This document shows, in pieces, positions 60,503-64,000 of a stretch of 64,000 nt of DNA. The notes under the pieces are model-generated. The model did no database searches. It was not told where the DNA came from and saw nothing but the letters and a program-made list of their open reading frames with translations. The translations under genes and the position numbers were made by a program. The stretch's first letter is position 1, and each line of letters starts with the position of its first letter. This stretch comes from Algoriphagus sp. AK58 (GTDB lineage: Bacteria > Bacteroidota > Bacteroidia > Cytophagales > Cyclobacteriaceae), in assembly GCF_014324365.1 (NCBI RefSeq), contig NZ_QEIG01000001.1:124001-188000 (forward strand), in the 5' to 3' direction.

Positions 60503-60529
60503 GCCGCAAAACTAGCCAAATCTTGGAAA

Positions 60530-61876
60530 TCAGGCTTCGGATTTTTTGACTCGAAGCGAAGTGCCTTCTGTCGAAATCACCACGATTTTTTCTCCCTGTT
60601 CCAAAAACTCCCCTCTGGAATAGGCATCATAGATCTCCCCTTCGATTTCCACTTTTCCGCTGGGCCGAAGTCTGGAGTGCACCGTTCCGATTTTCCCTTT
60701 TAGCTCCTGTGAATATAAACTGGAGGTATATCCTTGGGCGCGATCTTGAGTTGTGGCTAAGGTGATGGTTCGGAATGCTCCCCACTCATTGACTTTGGGT
60801 GTGAGCCAAAACACCAAACCCACTGAACCTAAAGCAGCTAAAATTACCGTAAGTAGAGCTCCGAAAAGTTGGGATGCTGGTACAAAGTCAAAGTTGAAAT
60901 CCTGATTGGGAAGCATACCAAGGACCAGGCCTCCAAGGATCATTACTATCCCCAAGACTCCAAAAATTCCAAAGCCAGGGATGATGAAAAGCTCCACAGC
61001 AAGTAGGATGACTCCAATGACAAACACCAGAATCTCCCAATTGTCAGCCAGTCCATTTAGATAGTAGGGGATGAAATAGAGTAGAGTAGCGATAATCGCA
61101 GCCAAAAGCGGGAAGCCAACTCCGGGCGTTTGCAATTCAAAATAAATCCCTCCTATGATAATCAGGATAAGTACTCCACTGATGGCTGGGCTGAGAAAGA
61201 AAGAGATGATTTTGTCCACTGAATCTTCCTGATACGTGATCAGCTCGGTATCATTATATCCATTAGCCTGAAGAATTTCCTCCAAGGAGCCATATTCTCC
61301 TTCACAAAAACCGTATTTAATGGCTTCAGAGACAGAAAAAGTGATCACTGAACCAGCCTCTGATATCCCTTCGATTTCTATTTTTTCATCCACCATGGCT
61401 TCCGCGATTTTTGGGTCTCTGCCTTTGGCTTCGGCAGTGCTCCTCATCATGGAACGCATATAGGATTGGTATTTATCTGGGGCTGCTGCTCCATCCACTC
61501 CGTTAACTACCGTGGCGGCACCGATGCTTGCCCCGGGTGCCATATAGATGCTATCACAGGCAATAGAAATCAGGGCCCCCGCCGAGGCGGCGTCTTTGTT
61601 GATAAAAACATACACCGGGATTTTGGATTCCAGTATTCTTGTCCTGATTTCATCAGCATCGGTTACTGCCCCGCCATAGGTATCCATCTCGATAACAATC
61701 AGTTCTGATTCGAGCTTTTCGGCTTCCTCCATTGCCATCTTCACCCTCCGGTTCATTGCAGGATCGATGTTGTTGTCTATTTTGAAAGTATAGACCTTTT
61801 TTGGATTCTCCTGAGCTGCAGTAAAACAGGAGAAAAAAGAAAAGACGGATAAAAATAAAATCAGTGACTTCTTCAT
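60530..61876 (-). CDS. NfeD family membrane protein with a ClpP-like serine protease domain
   Basis: 448 aa from ATG 61876 (a longer frame begins at 61906). Signal peptide, then a ClpP/SppA-type region: EKLESELIVIEMDTYGGAVTDADEIRTRI and INKDAASAGALISIACDSIYMAPGASIGAATVV (SAGA with the candidate nucleophilic Ser). Membrane helices follow (SGVLILIIIGGIYFELQT, LLYFIPYYLNG, LVFVIGVILLAVELFIIPG, VLGIVMILGGLVLG, GALLTVILAALGSVGLVFWL). It ends in a beta-rich OB-fold NfeD domain (GKIGTVHSRLRPSGKVEIEGEIYDA). Such proteins are linked to stomatin partners and membrane protein quality control. No stomatin here. Confidence 0.92.
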   Translation of the reverse strand: MKKSLILFLSVFSFFSCFTAAQENPKKVYTFKIDNNIDPAMNRRVKMAMEEAEKLESELIVIEMDTYGGAVTDADEIRTRILESKIPVYVFINKDAASAGALISIACDSIYMAPGASIGAATVVNGVDGAAAPDKYQSYMRSMMRSTAEAKGRDPKIAEAMVDEKIEIEGISEAGSVITFSVSEAIKYGFCEGEYGSLEEILQANGYNDTELITYQEDSVDKIISFFLSPAISGVLILIIIGGIYFELQTPGVGFPLLAAIIATLLYFIPYYLNGLADNWEILVFVIGVILLAVELFIIPGFGIFGVLGIVMILGGLVLGMLPNQDFNFDFVPASQLFGALLTVILAALGSVGLVFWLTPKVNEWGAFRTITLATTQDRAQGYTSSLYSQELKGKIGTVHSRLRPSGKVEIEGEIYDAYSRGEFLEQGEKIVVISTEGTSLRVKKSEA

Positions 61877-62117
61877 GGGAATGTATTCTGACCCAAAAGA
61901 TAGCAAATAGAAAGGACATGCTTAATCACGAGTATTCATTGTGAACCTTTTTTGAATTGGGTTTTGGATTCGACTGATACACCTTTATCCCTTATCCCTA
62001 ATTTCTCATGATTCCCTTTTCACTTAATGAATCCGGCTCTTTTTAGCATCATTCTTGCTAAATGTTTAAAATTCTTGCATGCTTGAATTCTTTGACCATT
62101 AATATATTACTAAGTAT

Positions 62118-63308
62118 ATGAATTTCAGACCCAAAATTGCTTTCCTGAGTTTGTTCCTTCTTTTAGTGTCCTATTATCATGCAGAAGCTTCTGTACTCGT
62201 AGCGGGAGATTCTATTGGGGTAGAGCGAGTAGGGGACAAAACTTACATCCTTCACAAGGTTACTCCTCAGGAGACGCTTTTTGCCATTTCAAGAAGGTAT
62301 CAAGTGTCAGTAGGAGATATTCAAAATGCCAATGAAGTCTTGAAGCAAGGCCTGAAAATCGGTCAAACCATCCGAATACCTTATGTGGACAAGGGTTCTG
62401 CACCAGCAGGTTCTACCATGCACAAAGTGGCTTCCGGTGAGACTCTTTTTTCCATTTCCAAGAAATATGGCGTTACGGTAGACTCCCTAAAGGAATGGAA
62501 TAAACTCTTGGGTAATGATCTCAGTGTAGGTCAGGCGTTGATTATTCAACAGCCTGCTTTGGCACAAAATACCACTCCGGCTGTGACTCCTGCACCTGCA
62601 TCGACGACCTCAGCATCCTCTGGAGCCGCCGTCACCAGGTCATCTGAACCTACACCGGTCAAAGAACCTTCTAAAGCACCTGAGAAAAAAACCGAAGCTC
62701 CAAAGGCCAGAACTGAGCCTGTAAAAACTCAATCAGAATCTACCAAGGCTTCGGGCCCAAATCCGGGTAATTCCACGCCTATCGTTCCTGGAGAATGGAT
62801 TTCTCATACTGTCCAATCAGGGGAAACACTTTTTTCTCTTTCCTCCCAGTATGGAAGCACTGTAGAAGATTTGATTAAGTGGAATGCCCTTAGTTCAAAT
62901 AACCTCAGGTCCGGACAAGTCATCAAAGTTGGCCGTACACCGGAAGGTCCTAGCAAAGTGCCTGTCATTGGTACTCCAAAAGTGGCAGCATCAAGTTCTG
63001 AAATGAAAGTAGAACCCACTCCCGAGAATACATCAGGAGGTTTCAAAAACATCAAAGAGACCGGTCAGGCAGAATTGATTGAGGGCACAGGAGGACACAA
63101 GAAATATCTCGTGCTCCACAGAACTGCACCGGTCGGAAGTGTAATTCGGGTGAAAAATGAAGAAAATGACCTTACTATTTTTGCTAGGGTAGTAGGGACT
63201 CTGCCTGATACCGGTGACAATTCCAAACTGATTATCAAACTTTCCCAGGCTGCCTATGATCAGCTTAAGGCTGTCAATCCAAGATTCCCTGTAGAAATTT
63301 TATATTGA
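62118..63308 (+). CDS. LysM-repeat protein with RlpA-like C-terminal domain
   Basis: 396 aa, signal peptide, then three LysM domains: about 36-95 (HKVTPQETLFAISRRYQVS), 99-145 (HKVASGETLFSISKKYGVT) and 230-275 (HTVQSGETLFSLSSQYGST), separated by a Ser/Pro/Thr/Lys-rich linker (150-225). The C-terminal 80 residues (HRTAPVGSVIRVKNEE, IFARVVGTLPDT, LIIKLSQAAYDQL) look like an RlpA-type double-psi beta-barrel. It should bind peptidoglycan in the periplasm. Catalytic Asp of RlpA lytic transglycosylase was not confirmed. A terminator follows. Confidence 0.9.
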   Translation: MNFRPKIAFLSLFLLLVSYYHAEASVLVAGDSIGVERVGDKTYILHKVTPQETLFAISRRYQVSVGDIQNANEVLKQGLKIGQTIRIPYVDKGSAPAGSTMHKVASGETLFSISKKYGVTVDSLKEWNKLLGNDLSVGQALIIQQPALAQNTTPAVTPAPASTTSASSGAAVTRSSEPTPVKEPSKAPEKKTEAPKARTEPVKTQSESTKASGPNPGNSTPIVPGEWISHTVQSGETLFSLSSQYGSTVEDLIKWNALSSNNLRSGQVIKVGRTPEGPSKVPVIGTPKVAASSSEMKVEPTPENTSGGFKNIKETGQAELIEGTGGHKKYLVLHRTAPVGSVIRVKNEENDLTIFARVVGTLPDTGDNSKLIIKLSQAAYDQLKAVNPRFPVEILY

Positions 63309-63331
63309 TTTTACTCAGGTAAAATCTAAAG

Positions 63332-63355
63332 AAGGCCACTTGAGGGCCTTTTTGT
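63332..63355 (+). terminator. Terminator of the LysM gene
   Basis: AAGGCC (63332-63337) and GGCCTT (63345-63350) with a T run after them, 23 bases past the stop. Confidence 0.75.
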
Positions 63356-63396
63356 GTTTATTGTGACTGCTAAGAATCCATCTCAAAGAAGCTTTC

Positions 63397-63428
63397 TTTG
63401 GGATTGTTGAAGGAGGAGGGTACCTTTG
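63397..63428 (+). promoter_or_regulatory. Full Bacteroidota-type promoter
   Basis: TTTG (63397-63400) and TACCTTTG (63421-63428) separated by 20 bases. This is a good fit to the TTTG / TAnnTTTG consensus with its typical spacing. The gene start is 18 bases downstream of the -7 box. Confidence 0.7.
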
Positions 63429-63446
63429 TGTCTAGAGTACCCTCTT

Positions 63447-64000
63447 ATGAATCAAGTCCAGCTTTTCTTCCATCACCTGTTCAGATTTATCTGGAATGCT
63501 ATTTTCATCATTTCCTATCCTATTCTGGCAAGTTTTGGATTGATTTTTATCGGACTGACTTTCCTTTTTTCCAAACTTTCTCTACTCCTGACACGATTGA
63601 GACCTGAAGGAAAAAAGGTGGTTTTTAAGGAGTCTGATTGGGAAACGCTGCCTTATTCAAACGACCTGCTTGAAGCCAAATTGATCAAACAGATTATGTT
63701 TGGCCCTTCCGGGTTTCAGTTGAGGAGAAAAGACGGAGTTCCTTCTGTCTTGAGTGATTTTGTGTTTGGCAAAAAGGTCCGTGTACTTGAGGAAGGATTT
63801 ATTCTTGAAAAGTGGAATACGCTCGATTCCAAAGAGATGCCTGATTTTGACATCTGTCTTTACAATCCGGATGAAGACAGTCTACGTTCATTGACCAATA
63901 TCAAATGCTTTGACTGGCATGTGTCTGAGAAAACCGAGCAAGAGCTTTCCTTCAAGTGGTTTGACGGTACACAGGGAGGGGAAGTGAAAGTGGCTTTGTA
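63447..64000 (+). CDS. Membrane-anchored protein, truncated at the window end
   Basis: The frame from ATG 63447 is open to the last base, giving 184 complete codons. The N-terminus carries a hydrophobic helix (FIWNAIFIISYPILASFGLIF, then GLTFLFSKLSLLL), followed by a soluble region (RPEGKKVVFKESDWETLPYS, FGPSGFQLRRKDGV). I recognise no family. The promoter just upstream supports a real gene. Its 3' end is not in the window. Confidence 0.75.
   Translation, partial: MNQVQLFFHHLFRFIWNAIFIISYPILASFGLIFIGLTFLFSKLSLLLTRLRPEGKKVVFKESDWETLPYSNDLLEAKLIKQIMFGPSGFQLRRKDGVPSVLSDFVFGKKVRVLEEGFILEKWNTLDSKEMPDFDICLYNPDEDSLRSLTNIKCFDWHVSEKTEQELSFKWFDGTQGGEVKVAL

Noticed and set aside
1..64000. CRISPR arrays, tRNA or rRNA genes
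   Set aside because: No repeat-spacer pattern, no tRNA cloverleaf-like sequence and no rRNA segment was recognised by reading; weak scanning by eye could miss a tRNA.

Overview
The window looks like a chromosome segment of a Bacteroidota bacterium of the Cytophagales type (Cyclobacteriaceae or Algoriphagus-like). This rests on gene content and signals: TonB receptor, PduO cobalamin adenosyltransferase, branched-chain aminotransferase and trHbO globin of Bacteroidota type, promoters with TAnnTTTG -7 boxes, and few Shine-Dalgarno sequences. The genus is inferred from gene resemblance only. No rRNA, tRNA, CRISPR array or intact transposase was seen.

Layout. 1-3.1 kb: 3' part of class II fructose-bisphosphate aldolase, a GH13 amylase lipoprotein, a HigBA-type toxin-antitoxin locus whose toxin is broken by a palindrome insertion, and the decayed 3' tail of a second amylase. 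3.1-11.0 kb: a visibly A+T-rich accessory island with a ParA-like ATPase overlapping a HEPN-domain protein, a 1414-aa RecQ-like helicase with an N-terminal PD-(D/E)XK-like nuclease motif overlapping a tail-anchored coiled-coil protein, and a GNAT acetyltransferase. It is a candidate defence island. 11.1-25.8 kb: core genes (pfkA-mgsA, oligopeptidase B, mscL, an ECF sigma/anti-sigma/Spy-like set, a universal stress protein, a flippase, feoA-feoB plus a 38-aa FeoB-associated protein, a lipoprotein and a TonB receptor). 26.1-35.6 kb: two co-directional giant proteins (1767 and 1403 aa) of unrecognised family. 35.7-41.1 kb: a sulfide/sulfane-sulfur cluster (sulfide:quinone oxidoreductase, Crp/Fnr regulator, tandem USP, TauE/SafE exporter, sterol-desaturase-like protein, small membrane protein, rhodanese). 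41.3-64 kb: mostly housekeeping genes (DUF4394 lipoprotein, cryptochrome/photolyase with DUF2805 and DUF2256 partners, TPR protein, Lrp regulator, Nudix, MATE, M24 peptidase, MFS, prfB with programmed frameshift, ilvE, PduO, ABC ATPase, membrane-TPR protein, gatC, plsC, trHbO, NfeD, LysM protein and a truncated membrane protein).

Strongest new observation: four near-palindromic operators (consensus about GTRAY-N4-RKCAC) lie before the sulfur-cluster promoters. In the three forward promoters the operator centre is exactly 34 bp upstream of the centre of a TAnnTTTG-like -7 box (the first base is C in one). In the divergent sqr promoter it is 33 bp. This points to a Crp/Fnr-controlled sulfur regulon in which the regulator sits in the cluster and has cysteines C78, C84 and C85 where a cyclic-nucleotide site would normally be.

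Other points are the two families of hairpin repeats shared between distant sites, the palindrome-broken toxin, and the two giant proteins with no recognisable domains.
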